A stretch of 23,581 bases of DNA from a virus, in the IMG/VR virus record IMGVR_UViG_3300015374_000059, positions 1 through 23,581 of that record. One strand, 5' to 3'. Position numbers and translations under genes: made by a program. A model generated the notes under the pieces. The model saw nothing but the letters and a program-made list of their open reading frames with translations. It did no database searches and was not told the DNA's origin. This document shows positions 1-7,460 of the stretch, piece by piece; position 1 is the stretch's first letter; every line of letters begins with the position of its first letter.

Positions 1-159
1 TCCGATCTGACGCGGCTGATCGTGCCGTATGTGCGCGGTGCGATGGAAGATGCGGTGATGGAAGTCTACGCCGATGGCAAAGGCGACGATGTCGATCTGC
101 TCAAGCGCCGCATGCTCGAGGCGCGGCGGTCAACCGTGCATAAGTTGCTAGGAGTCTGA
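1..159 (+). CDS. 3' end of an unrecognised phage gene (partial)
   Basis: An open frame runs from the first base to the TGA at 157-159 and encodes the last 52 residues of a protein whose start lies outside the window. The fragment is charged and probably helical; its C-terminal part, around residues 29-52, is rich in Lys, Arg and Leu. I recognise no domain. The next gene begins 2 bases after the stop, and its ribosome site (AGGAG, 150-154) lies inside this gene, so the two are very likely co-transcribed and translationally coupled. It belongs to the same structural operon, but its role cannot be inferred from this tail. Confidence 0.6.
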   Translation, partial: SDLTRLIVPYVRGAMEDAVMEVYADGKGDDVDLLKRRMLEARRSTVHKLLGV

Positions 160-161
160 CC

Positions 162-542
162 ATGTCTGTTAGCTATATTGCCGCGCTGAAAACCACGCGC
201 ATGCAGGCGGTGATCACCTCGCTCGACACCGGCGCCGGCAGCGCCACGCTCGACATCGGCACCGCCAGCATGGCGACCGTGCTGGTTTCGATTTCGCTGG
301 CGAAGCCGTCGTTCACCGAAAGCAGTGGCGTCATCACCATGGCCGGGGCGCCGAAATCCGGCACCGCGAGCAACAGCGGCACCGCGGCGGCGGCGCGATT
401 GCGCGATGCCGGCGGCAGCAACCAGACGATCACCGGATTGACGGTCGGCACGTCCGGCACCGACATCGTGCTGAACTCGACTTCGATCACAAGCGGCCAG
501 ACGGTGACGATGAACAGCCTGACGATCACGCACGCACCGTGA
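162..542 (+). CDS. Small phage structural-type protein, beta-rich
   Basis: This 126-residue protein is rich in Thr, Ser, Gly and Ala and has no signal peptide or membrane segment. Its architecture is an N-terminal helix-like segment (SYIAALKTTRMQAV), alternating strands, and a C-terminal run ending in TMNSLTITHAP. From memory this resembles a widespread family of hypothetical phage proteins that open with a short AALKxTRM-like segment and end in SxxITxA/H; these usually sit beside tail or decoration genes. The start is supported by AGGAG at 150-154, seven bases upstream. It is followed by two further small virion-like genes. A virion surface or tail accessory role is inferred from the family resemblance and neighbours, not from a catalytic motif. 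Confidence 0.6.
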   Translation: MSVSYIAALKTTRMQAVITSLDTGAGSATLDIGTASMATVLVSISLAKPSFTESSGVITMAGAPKSGTASNSGTAAAARLRDAGGSNQTITGLTVGTSGTDIVLNSTSITSGQTVTMNSLTITHAP

Positions 543-565
543 GCCGCGTCAACGGAGATTGAGCG

Positions 566-1039
566 ATGGCGACAACGAGCCTGCAAGAGAGTGGCTTTCT
601 CGTCAATCCGTTCAATCTCATGACGACGGAATTGAACACGCTGGCCAACGCGACGAGTGTCACCTCGAGCGTCGGCGGCACGTCCGGCGTCTTCACGCAG
701 ACCAACACCGGGTCTGGGCTCTGGGGCATCGTGCATTTCAAGGCGGGCGGCGCCTTCACGCCGACACAGGGCGGCTACCTGGCGGGCTGGTTTTTGTATT
801 CGCCGGATGGGTCGGCGTTTGAAAAGGTGGCGAGCAACACCGATGTGCCGCGCGCGCCGGACTTCATCATTCCGTTCATCGCTGCGGCCCATGCCACCAA
901 CGATGTCGTGCAGTGTAGCGGCCTCGTGCGTCTGCCGTGGTGGTCATTCAAGGTGTATGTGATGAGTCGTGTCGGCGCTTCGCTGGCTGCATCGGGCAAC
1001 GTGCTGCAACTCGGTAGCGTCGCGGTGCAATCGCAGTAG
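566..1039 (+). CDS. Conserved hypothetical phage protein, probable virion component
   Basis: This protein of 157 residues contains segments such as MTTELNTLANAT, GGAFTPTQGGYLAGWFL and PRAPDFIIPF. I recall similar segments in a family of uncharacterised proteins in phage structural operons. It is beta-rich, without membrane segments or enzymatic motifs. The start has GGAG at 554-557, eight bases upstream. The TAG stop (1037-1039) overlaps the AGGAG ribosome site of the next gene, which suggests coupled expression. It could be a jelly-roll-like decoration or fibre-associated protein; this is inference from composition and location. Family recognition is from memory and moderate. Confidence 0.6.
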   Translation: MATTSLQESGFLVNPFNLMTTELNTLANATSVTSSVGGTSGVFTQTNTGSGLWGIVHFKAGGAFTPTQGGYLAGWFLYSPDGSAFEKVASNTDVPRAPDFIIPFIAAAHATNDVVQCSGLVRLPWWSFKVYVMSRVGASLAASGNVLQLGSVAVQSQ

Positions 1040-1050
1040 GAGTCGCGCTT

Positions 1051-1422
1051 ATGGCTGACAATGTCACGCTGAGTAGCATGACGGGCGGATCGGTTGTCGC
1101 CGCCGACGAGCGGACAATCAATTCCGTCGTCTGTCAGATTCAGAGGGTCGGCGAGATTGGATCGTCAGCGCTCGCGAGTGGACAGGTGGCACCGACGAGC
1201 GTGGCCGGAACATTGATCGCAGCGCGCGAGACGCGCAAGCGAGTGATCATTCTTAATGACGGCGTCGTTGATGTTTTCATAGGCCCAGCGACGGTGACGA
1301 CGGCGAACGGGTTTCGGTTGGTGCCGGGGTCCTCGATCATGCTGATCACGACGGTTCTGATTCAGGGGATTACGGCGTCGGGCACGGGAGCGATCGACTA
1401 TCTCGAGGAGTACGACGCCTAG
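1051..1422 (+). CDS. Small beta-rich phage protein, probable decoration or fibre accessory
   Basis: The 123-residue product has a central stretch (TRKRVIILNDGVVDVFIG) followed by TTANGFRLVPGSS and a C-terminal YLEEYDA. This order (strand-forming R-x-V-I-I-x-N, VDVFIG, then a hydrophobic loop and final acidic tail) is typical of small phage proteins annotated as hypothetical next to fibre or head genes. There is no membrane segment, no Cys pair and no catalytic motif beyond a single Cys. AGGAG at 1038-1042 sets the start. The next gene starts on the base after this stop (TAG 1420-1422, ATG 1423), indicating tight coupling. Confidence 0.6.
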   Translation: MADNVTLSSMTGGSVVAADERTINSVVCQIQRVGEIGSSALASGQVAPTSVAGTLIAARETRKRVIILNDGVVDVFIGPATVTTANGFRLVPGSSIMLITTVLIQGITASGTGAIDYLEEYDA

Positions 1423-1956
1423 ATGTACTCGCAACCACTGCGCGGCGAGCCTGACCCGTTCTTCATCAACACGATTAATCGTGTTTGTCCGACATCATTT
1501 GTCATGACCGGCGTCGGCAGTTCGACCATGGGCAGTGCGATCTGGACGACCGCGAACCTCGCGCTGTTCTTTCCATTTGTCCTCACTGGGCGGCACACCT
1601 ACGTTCGGGCGTGCGTCTGCAATGGCACTGCGGTGTCCGGCAATTTTGATATTGGCGTTTACAGCAGGACCGGCACGCGATTGTTCAGCACGGGCGCGCA
1701 GGCGCAAGCCGGCATCAGTCAGATTCAACCAATCACGGTAAGTTGGACATTGGACCCAGGCGATTATTACATGGCGCTTGTGTTCAATAATATCGTGGCG
1801 ACGTGTTCGCGGACATCTCCGGCCGCCGCCAGTTTAGCCACGACCGGCTGCAAGCAAATGGCGACGGCCTATGTTTTGCCGACGACCGCCACATTGGTCG
1901 ACACGACGACGAGCTATGTTCCTGTTTTCGGCATCAGCGAAAAGAGTTGGCTATGA
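1423..1956 (+). CDS. Cassette protein A1 (tandemly duplicated virion-type protein)
   Basis: A 177-residue protein of unknown function. Recognisable blocks are PDPFFINT near the N-terminus, WTTANLALFFPF, RHTYVRACVCNG, SGNFDIGVY, GTRLFST and WTLDPGDYYMAL, ending in VFGISEKSWL. The blocks suggest a beta-sandwich with two neighbouring cysteines (ACVC). Gene 2500-3036 is a clear paralogue sharing nearly all of these blocks, and the two B proteins share a weaker version, so all four descend from one ancestor. The gene directly abuts the upstream stop and overlaps the next start by ATGA at 1953-1956. A role as exposed tail or fibre component is inferred from neighbours only. Confidence 0.65.
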   Translation: MYSQPLRGEPDPFFINTINRVCPTSFVMTGVGSSTMGSAIWTTANLALFFPFVLTGRHTYVRACVCNGTAVSGNFDIGVYSRTGTRLFSTGAQAQAGISQIQPITVSWTLDPGDYYMALVFNNIVATCSRTSPAAASLATTGCKQMATAYVLPTTATLVDTTTSYVPVFGISEKSWL

Positions 1957-2495
1957 GCTACGGTGCGCCCTCTCTTGAACGTGTTCCGATCATGATCAAC
2001 GTCAGTCTGCTTCAGATGATGATGGAGGCTCGCACGTTCTTTGGCGGCGGTGCTACGCCAAGCGATAGGACGTGGCCAGTGGCAAATCTGGCTCTCTATT
2101 TGCCGCTGCTCATTCCGAAGAAGATCAACGTAGCCAACATGTTTTGGCAGAATGGAGCCACGATCTCCGGCAATGTCTGCATGGGACTTTACAATGAGGC
2201 AGGCACGCGGTTGCAGCAGACCACCATCGTGGCGCACGCGGGAGCCAGTGCTATTCAAGCTCCGTCGATCACCGCGTTCGACTTGCCGCGCGGGCGGTAT
2301 TGGCTGGGCATTGCGTTCTCGAGCGCCACTGCGACCATTCGCGGGTTCGGGACGTCGGCGGTTGGGGCGGATGCCAACAAGTGGTGTGCAATAGGTGAAG
2401 AGGCATTAGGAAGTACGCAAATCCCCACAACGATGACGCCGGTTGCGTCGGCGCGGAATGTGTTCTTGCCGTTCATAGGCATCACCAGGAATTGA
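1953..2495 (+). CDS. Cassette protein B1 (tandemly duplicated virion-type protein)
   Basis: The start is the ATG at 1953 that overlaps the A1 stop (ATGA), giving 180 residues; an open frame extends upstream but lies inside A1. Blocks are WPVANLALYLPL, SGNVCMGLYNEAGTRLQQT, a hydrophobic FDLPRGRYWLGI segment, LGSTQIPTTMTPVA and a terminal FLPFIGITRN. These are shared closely with gene 3033-3557. They are distantly alignable to the A proteins through ANLAL, SGNxxxGxY, GTRL and the final G-x-Y-W/Y-L-G/A segment. No catalytic motif is visible. Four bases separate its stop from the A2 start, with AGGA at 2487-2490 as ribosome site for A2. Confidence 0.65.
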   Translation: MSYGAPSLERVPIMINVSLLQMMMEARTFFGGGATPSDRTWPVANLALYLPLLIPKKINVANMFWQNGATISGNVCMGLYNEAGTRLQQTTIVAHAGASAIQAPSITAFDLPRGRYWLGIAFSSATATIRGFGTSAVGADANKWCAIGEEALGSTQIPTTMTPVASARNVFLPFIGITRN

Positions 2496-2499
2496 CGTC

Positions 2500-3036
2500 A
2501 TGTATGCGGCGCCTCCAACTGGGATGCCGGACCCGTTCTTCATCCACACGTTTACGGACGATGGTGTCGGCGGCCCTATCATATCGCTCAACGCTCAAGC
2601 CTTGACGAGCACCGCTTGGGGAACGGCGAACCTCGCCCTGTTCATTCCGTTCACGATCACCGAGCGGCACACCTATGTTCGTGCGTGCGTGTGTAACGGA
2701 GCGACCGTCGCTGGAAACTTTGACGTTGGCGTTTATCGTGGCACCGCGCGGCTGTTTAGTACCGGAACGACGGCGCAAGCTGGTGTCAGCCAAATGCAAG
2801 TGGTGACGGGACTGAGTTGGACGCTTGATCCCGGCGACTACTATCTCGCCTTGGCTACCAACAGCACCACGGCAACATTCATGTGCGGAAACATAGCGAG
2901 CGGCGGATATGGAATGGCTGTCACCGGAGGCAAGCAACAGACGACAGCTTTCGTCCTGCCCAATCCGGCGACGCTTGCAAACTACGCCACGGTGTTTGTC
3001 CCCTTGTTCGGCATTTTCGAAAAGACTTGGGTATGA
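2500..3036 (+). CDS. Cassette protein A2, paralogue of A1
   Basis: The 178-residue product is the second copy of protein A. It keeps PDPFFIHT, WGTANLALFIPF, RHTYVRACVCNG, GNFDVGVY, ARLFSTG, AQAGVSQ, SWTLDPGDYYLAL and the terminal VFVPLFGIFEKTWV. The sequences diverge most in the loop after the N-terminal block (about residues 20-40) and before the last strand, as expected if exposed loops vary on a conserved scaffold. The gene overlaps the B2 start by ATGA at 3033-3036, exactly as A1 overlaps B1, which points to duplication of the whole pair. Function is unknown; an exposed virion role is an inference. Confidence 0.65.
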   Translation: MYAAPPTGMPDPFFIHTFTDDGVGGPIISLNAQALTSTAWGTANLALFIPFTITERHTYVRACVCNGATVAGNFDVGVYRGTARLFSTGTTAQAGVSQMQVVTGLSWTLDPGDYYLALATNSTTATFMCGNIASGGYGMAVTGGKQQTTAFVLPNPATLANYATVFVPLFGIFEKTWV

Positions 3037-3557
3037 GCTATTCCCCTCCTGACTATCATTTCGATCCGAAATCCATCGGCATCATGTCGTTGAATTATCT
3101 TGAGATGAAAATCGTATATTCCGGCAATCATGCCTCGATGGCTTGGCCCGCGAATAACCTCGCCATTTATTTTCCGATCTGCTTGAGCGAGAAGGCGTCG
3201 TTCGCCGGACTGTGGTGGGCAGTCGGTTCGACGGCGTCCGGCAATGCCTGCATGGGGATTTACGATGAGGGCGGAAACCGGCTTCAGCAAACCGGCATCG
3301 TGGCGCAGAGCGGCACGGGGTTGCAGTTGCCGGCGATGACGGCATTCCAATTGCCGCGCGGGCGCTATTGGTTGGGGTTGGTGCTGTCGACCACGGCAGG
3401 GACAGTGCGCGGATGGTCCTCTCCGACGATTGGGACCGATACCGCCAAGTGGTTTGCAATGGCCGAAGAGACGCTTGGCAGTACGCAAATCCCGGCGACG
3501 ATGACGCCAGTTGCCACAAGCAGAAATCCCCCGATCATGGGGCTCATGAGAGTCTAA
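3033..3557 (+). CDS. Cassette protein B2, paralogue of B1
   Basis: Starting at the ATGA overlap (ATG 3033), this encodes 174 residues. It shares with B1 the blocks NNLAIYFP, SGNACMGIYDEGGNRLQQT, a GLQLPAMTAFQLPRGRYWL segment, LGSTQIPATMTPVATSRN and an aromatic N-terminal region (residues 30-75) rich in Trp and Phe. Where B1 ends in FLPFIGITRN, B2 ends in PPIMGLMRV, so the C-terminal strand has diverged. The longer open frame beginning upstream at 2883 is inside A2 and is rejected. The next gene, 26 bases away, has its own strong ribosome site, so the duplicated unit ends here. Confidence 0.65.
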   Translation: MSYSPPDYHFDPKSIGIMSLNYLEMKIVYSGNHASMAWPANNLAIYFPICLSEKASFAGLWWAVGSTASGNACMGIYDEGGNRLQQTGIVAQSGTGLQLPAMTAFQLPRGRYWLGLVLSTTAGTVRGWSSPTIGTDTAKWFAMAEETLGSTQIPATMTPVATSRNPPIMGLMRV

Positions 3558-3583
3558 CAGCCGTTCTAGGAGGGTGTTGTTAA

Positions 3584-6500
3584 ATGTCCCTCCTGCTTCT
3601 CTTTTTGCCGGCGGCCGGCGGAGGGACTGTTAGCGGCACAGGTGCGGCGTCCGGCACGGGTGCAGCGACTGCGATCGGCACCGGCGTCGTAAGCGGGACA
3701 GGTGCAGCATCCGGCGCGGGTGCAGCGACTGCGACCGGCGCGAGTACCGCTGTTGCGACCGGCGCATCGGCCGGCATCGGCGATGCGACTGCATCAGGCG
3801 GCGCTGTTGGTGCAGGCGGCGACATCGCCGAACTGCCTTACATTCTCGGGCGGCGCGGACAGGCCAAGCCGTTCACGTCGATTCCCAGGATCAATTGGGA
3901 CCATCCCCTCGCCAAAGGGCTGGTCACCTACATGTTCGACTGTGGCGGCGGTCTGATTCTGGACCTTGTCACGGGCGGCCAAGCGATCAGGCAGACGAGC
4001 GGCACCATCGTCGCGCCGACGGTCGTGACCACGCCATGGGGTTCGGGTTGGAATCACCCCGACCAAGGCGCGAGCGCAACGCTTTGCTTTACGAATAAAT
4101 TTGCGCCGCTCACCGATGGCATGACGGCGGCGGCGCCGTTTTCGTTCGCGATGGCGGCGCTCAAGAGCGCTACAAACGCCGGCGCGCATCCGCCGTGGAT
4201 GTACGCGATCTCGAACAACTCGGCCTCGCAGGTCGTGTTCGGTGACGCGGGCGGCGGGCCGGGCGCTCCGATCATCCAGATTGCCAATCAAACCGGCGTT
4301 CTGTCTTTCGCCCAAGACTTTGCGGTCGGCGCATTCTCGACACTGGTCGGCACGGTCGCGAGCGCAACCTCGCTGACGGGCTATCATTTCAACAGCGCTG
4401 GCGTCAGCGAGGTGGCAACGTCCGCCTCGATCACGCTGAGCAGCATTACCAACACCTATCCGACCTTTTACGATATCGGCAACGCGGCCTATCCCAACAC
4501 GACGGCTTCCAGCATTCAGGGAAGCTGTTTTACCGGAACAATCTTCTACGGCGCGGCATGGCGCGGGCGCGCACTGAGCCAAGCCGAAGCGCGATTGCTC
4601 CACGATGATCCGTGGTGCCTGTTGCTCTTCGCCGAGGATGACATCCTCGCAGGGTTGGCGGGTGTTCCCGCGGCTGCGCCGGGTTCGGTCGGCGCGGCCA
4701 GTGGTCAAGGTGCGGCGCAGGCGGTCGGCACCGGCATCATCCCGGCGATCGCCGCCGCGAGCGGCACCGGGACGGCGACGGCCACCGGCGCATCGACCTT
4801 CACTGGACAAGGTGCAGCGGCAGGCACCGGCACCGCATCGGCCACCGGCGCAGGTCAAGGCGCGGCAAGCGGAACCGGCGCAGTCTCCGCAGTCGGCGCG
4901 GCGCTGTTTACGGCGGTCGGGTCGGCGGCAGGCACCGGCGCGGCGCAGGCAGGCAGTGCCGCGAAGGGCGCGGCGGCGGGCACCTCGACCGTTCAAGCGA
5001 CCGGCCAAGCCGCAGCCGTGGGCGCTGGTAGCGCGGCAGGTACCGGGGCAGCCACCGCCACCGGGTCCGCGTCGACCGTCTCAGCGGGTTCCGCAGCCGG
5101 TTCCGGCGCGGTCAATGGCGTCGGGCTTTCGCAAAGCCAAGGGTCCGCTCCTGGACAAGGCCTGGCGCTGGCGACCGGCGTTTCAATCTCCGCGGCCGTC
5201 GGATCGGCGACCGGGATTGGCTCTGCGGCCGGCCTCTCCTCTGCGCTGTCGTCCGGAGCGGCGGCGGGCAGTGGCGCGGCGACCGCGATTGGCACATCTG
5301 TTGCGGTCTCGACCGGATCGGCGGCAGCGACCGGCGCGGCAGCCGCACGGTCTCAATCCATCGGCGGTGCGGCCGGCGCTGGCACCGCGGTTGGCACCGG
5401 CGCCGCCCTTTCAATCATTGCGGGCGCGGCCAGTGGTGCAGGCGCGGCCACCGGCGCGGGTATCGCGCAGAGCGCAGCCGCGGCAGCGGGCAGTGGCGCG
5501 GTCAACGCGGTCGGGGCATCGGTTGCACTCGCGATCGGCAGCGCGGCGGGCAGTGGCGCGGTCACCGCACAAGTCGCCTCGCAGGGCAGCGCGGCGGGCA
5601 GTGGCGCGGCGACCGGCCGAACCGCCTCGCAGGGGGCGGTCAGCGGCATCGGCACCGCGAGCGCGGTCAGCACCGTTGTCATTCAAGTGGTCGGGTCGGC
5701 CAGTGGCGTCGGCACCGCGCAAGCGTTGGCTGGCTCGGCCTTGCTCGGCAGCGCGGCGGGCACTGGCGTCGCCACCGGCGCCGGCAAGGCGCTGGCGATC
5801 TTTGCTGGCGCGGCGGCTGGGACCGGCACCGCCAGCGCCACCAGCACCATCACGCTCACCGCGATCGGCAATGCGCCCGGCACCGGGGCAGCGACCGGCG
5901 CGGGGATTGCGCAGAGCACAGGCGCCGCGGCCGGTCTCGGCGCAGCAACCGGCGGCGGCCTCCAGACGATCACCGCGGTCGGCGCGGCAACGGGGGCCGG
6001 CGCTGCGACCGGCGTCAGCGGCTCGCTCTCGGCGGGTACGGCGGCAGGCCAAGGCACCGCCTCTGCGGTTGGCGTCTCGGCGGCGGTTGCGGTTGGATCG
6101 GCGGCCGGTTCTGGGGCGCTGCAAGCCAAAGCGCAGGCGATCGGCACCGCGGCGGGCACTGGCACGGCGCAGGCAATCGGCGCGGCGGTCGCGTCGGCGG
6201 TTGGCAACGCAACAGGTCTCGGCACCGCCGCCGCTTACGGCACGTCGTTCGGTCAGGCGGCGGGCACGGGCACCGCGACCGGCGCTGGCCAGTGGACGAT
6301 CACCGCGGCCGGTGCGGCCAGTGGCGCAGGCGCGGCCAGTGCGGTCGGGGTTGGCTCGACCGGATCGATCGGCGCGGCCTCCGGCGCCGGCGCCGCGGTC
6401 GGCAAATCGCAATCCAGCGGCAGCGCGGCCGGGACATCGACCGCCAATGCGACAAGCCTCGTGCTGGCGCGCAGTGCGGGCGCGGCGGCCGGCGTCGGCA

Positions 6501-6901
6501 CTGTCAATGCGCAATCGCTGGCGCTGTCGAAGGGCCAAGCCACAGGCAGCGGCGCGGCGTTCGGTCAAGCCCTCTCGTTTGCAAATGGCGCGGCGACCGA
6601 ACAGCGTGATACCGCGTCCGGCAACGGCGCGCTGTCGTGGGCCGTTACCGGCGATGTGCTCGAAGGTAGCGACACCGCCAACGGCATCGGTGCCACGGGT
6701 TGGGTTGCTCTGGGGGCGCCGGTCGAGGCGAGTGACATCCTCTCCGCGCGCGGCCATGTCCCGGTTCTGGTCGATCTGGTCAAAACCTATGAACTCACCG
6801 GCCAAGCCTCGCCAACGCCGAACAGCACGGGACGCAAGACCGTTGTCAGCCTCACCGGGCAGAAAACCAAACAAGCAGAAGATTGGATCGCGCAGCTATG
6901 A
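3584..6901 (+). CDS. Giant Ala/Gly-rich repeat protein with LamG-like domain, probable phage fibre or adhesin
   Basis: The product has 1105 residues. Residues 1-10 are a leucine-rich hydrophobic opening (MSLLLLFLPA); 15-80 are GTGAASGAGAAT-type repeats. Residues about 97-352 form a LamG/concanavalin-like module: NWDHPLAKGL, FDCGGG near the front, FYGAAWRGRALSQAEARLL and a DPW motif near the end, as in phage LamG-like fibre proteins. Residues 371-1002 are 34 Ala/Gly repeats of 16, 18 or 20 residues. Residues 1009-1050 are two 21-residue units (DTASGNGALSW and DTANGIGATGW starts). A short Thr/Gln/Lys-rich tail follows. AGGAGG at 3568-3573 sets the start, and the stop overlaps the next ATG (ATGA). 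The hydrophobic N-terminus could be mistaken for a signal peptide; I see no cleavage site. Receptor or surface binding is inferred. Confidence 0.75.
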   Translation: MSLLLLFLPAAGGGTVSGTGAASGTGAATAIGTGVVSGTGAASGAGAATATGASTAVATGASAGIGDATASGGAVGAGGDIAELPYILGRRGQAKPFTSIPRINWDHPLAKGLVTYMFDCGGGLILDLVTGGQAIRQTSGTIVAPTVVTTPWGSGWNHPDQGASATLCFTNKFAPLTDGMTAAAPFSFAMAALKSATNAGAHPPWMYAISNNSASQVVFGDAGGGPGAPIIQIANQTGVLSFAQDFAVGAFSTLVGTVASATSLTGYHFNSAGVSEVATSASITLSSITNTYPTFYDIGNAAYPNTTASSIQGSCFTGTIFYGAAWRGRALSQAEARLLHDDPWCLLLFAEDDILAGLAGVPAAAPGSVGAASGQGAAQAVGTGIIPAIAAASGTGTATATGASTFTGQGAAAGTGTASATGAGQGAASGTGAVSAVGAALFTAVGSAAGTGAAQAGSAAKGAAAGTSTVQATGQAAAVGAGSAAGTGAATATGSASTVSAGSAAGSGAVNGVGLSQSQGSAPGQGLALATGVSISAAVGSATGIGSAAGLSSALSSGAAAGSGAATAIGTSVAVSTGSAAATGAAAARSQSIGGAAGAGTAVGTGAALSIIAGAASGAGAATGAGIAQSAAAAAGSGAVNAVGASVALAIGSAAGSGAVTAQVASQGSAAGSGAATGRTASQGAVSGIGTASAVSTVVIQVVGSASGVGTAQALAGSALLGSAAGTGVATGAGKALAIFAGAAAGTGTASATSTITLTAIGNAPGTGAATGAGIAQSTGAAAGLGAATGGGLQTITAVGAATGAGAATGVSGSLSAGTAAGQGTASAVGVSAAVAVGSAAGSGALQAKAQAIGTAAGTGTAQAIGAAVASAVGNATGLGTAAAYGTSFGQAAGTGTATGAGQWTITAAGAASGAGAASAVGVGSTGSIGAASGAGAAVGKSQSSGSAAGTSTANATSLVLARSAGAAAGVGTVNAQSLALSKGQATGSGAAFGQALSFANGAATEQRDTASGNGALSWAVTGDVLEGSDTANGIGATGWVALGAPVEASDILSARGHVPVLVDLVKTYELTGQASPTPNSTGRKTVVSLTGQKTKQAEDWIAQL
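4694..6589 (+). repeat. 34 tandem Ala/Gly repeats, every unit 16, 18 or 20 residues
   Basis: Residues 371-1002 of the giant protein split without remainder into 34 units: 18 of 20 residues, eight of 18 and eight of 16. Each begins with a core x-A-[AST]-G-x-G-[AT]-[AV]-x-[AG], for example SAAGSGAVTAQVASQG and AAAGSGAVNAVGASVALAIG, and nearly all end in Gly. Because all units have even length, small residues (A/G) keep falling on the same parity, as in silk-like beta strands. The unit lengths sum to 632 residues, matching the 1896 bases exactly. The coding GC is very high and similar units recur at DNA level, so copy number may vary between isolates. Confidence 0.85.
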
Positions 6902-7359
6902 CAACCAAGCACCCGTTGATCGAGTTCGTGGCGGGCGACGATTGGGAAATCTTGGCGACGCTGCTTGACGAGAACGGCAACCCGTATGACCTGACCCAAA
7001 CGCCGACGATCAAATGGTGTTTGATGGACGACAGGAGTCGCGTCGTGATCGGCGACGAAGCCATCATCACCGTCACCGATGCCGAAAACGGCCAATGTTC
7101 GGTGCTGATTCCGCACACTGTCAGCACCACGGTCGCGGGCGGGCTCTACACCGACGCGCTGCGCCTGACGATTGCAGGGGCGACCGGAACGTTGTTGCTG
7201 GGGATGGTCAATGTGGTCGGCGATCCATGGGCGGTCCTAACCCGCGAAGTGGTGACATCGATCGATCTCGTGACGCCGACGCGGATACCAAACCGTACAG
7301 TCTTTCCGATCGGCGAGGCGATCGCTCCATTTGCACCGTTGAGATTGCCGCGTAAGTGA
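6898..7359 (+). CDS. Conserved phage protein, probable fibre/baseplate accessory
   Basis: The chosen start (ATG 6898) overlaps the stop of the giant protein by ATGA and gives 153 residues; another in-frame ATG at 6883 would add five residues and seems less likely. The N-terminal half has a DDWEILATLLDENGNPYDL segment and KWCLMDDRS, followed by an Ile/Val/Thr-rich stretch and LYTDALRLTIA. This arrangement resembles phage proteins annotated as baseplate or fibre accessory, sometimes described as Ig- or BppU-like, but I cannot place it firmly. No catalytic residues stand out. Its coupling to the LamG protein suggests the two act together. Function otherwise unknown. Confidence 0.6.
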   Translation: MTTKHPLIEFVAGDDWEILATLLDENGNPYDLTQTPTIKWCLMDDRSRVVIGDEAIITVTDAENGQCSVLIPHTVSTTVAGGLYTDALRLTIAGATGTLLLGMVNVVGDPWAVLTREVVTSIDLVTPTRIPNRTVFPIGEAIAPFAPLRLPRK

Positions 7360-7451
7360 GCGGGTGGAATCGTGAGCTACTGATTGCTCTTTCGTTTATG
7401 GCGGGCGTGGCTCTCGGCCTCATGATTCTAATCTACTTGGTGACGAGCTAG
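7356..7451 (+). CDS. 31-residue single-pass membrane peptide
   Basis: A GTG start (7356) overlaps the previous stop (GTGA) and opens a 31-codon frame ending TAG at 7449-7451. The product begins MSGWNREL and continues as one hydrophobic segment (about residues 8-29: LLIALSFMAGVALGLMILIY), with the charges (Arg6, Glu7) on the N-terminal side. This is a plausible single transmembrane helix with an N-in charge bias. The next gene's strong AGGAGG (7450-7455) begins at its last bases, supporting real translation spacing. Holin-like, spanin-like or virion-membrane roles cannot be told apart at this length; it may also be a translational spacer. Function unknown. Confidence 0.5.
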   Translation: MSGWNRELLIALSFMAGVALGLMILIYLVTS

Positions 7452-7460
7452 GAGGACGAC

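Larger units (their letters stand above)
1423..3557 (+). repeat. Tandem duplication of a two-gene cassette (A1-B1-A2-B2)
   Basis: Two adjacent gene pairs (1423-2495 and 2500-3557) have the same order, similar length and the same ATGA overlap within each pair. The relationship is clear at protein level (shared blocks ANLAL, SGNxxxGxY, G-x-R-L). At nucleotide level the copies look considerably diverged, so this is an old duplication or imported from a relative rather than a recent slip. The A and B proteins also resemble each other weakly, implying an earlier single-gene duplication before the pair duplicated. Confidence 0.6.

Noticed and set aside
3584-3625. Signal peptide on the giant protein
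   Set aside because: The hydrophobic opening LLLLFL lacks a positively charged start and clear cleavage site; in phage LamG-type proteins such openings seem to be structural.
3794-5008. Minus-strand frame of 404 codons over the LamG region
   Set aside because: It is the antisense of the LamG/repeat gene, with Arg-rich composition and no supporting start.
5411-6874. Long minus-strand frame (487 codons) opposite the repeat gene
   Set aside because: It mirrors the repeat codons, has Arg/Gly/Ala artefact composition, and no ribosome site or neighbours on that strand.
4605-6968. Long Arg/Pro/Ala-rich plus-strand frame (787 codons) over the repeat gene
   Set aside because: It is an out-of-frame reading of the very GC-rich Ala/Gly repeat; its composition is an artefact of GC codons and it has no start signal.
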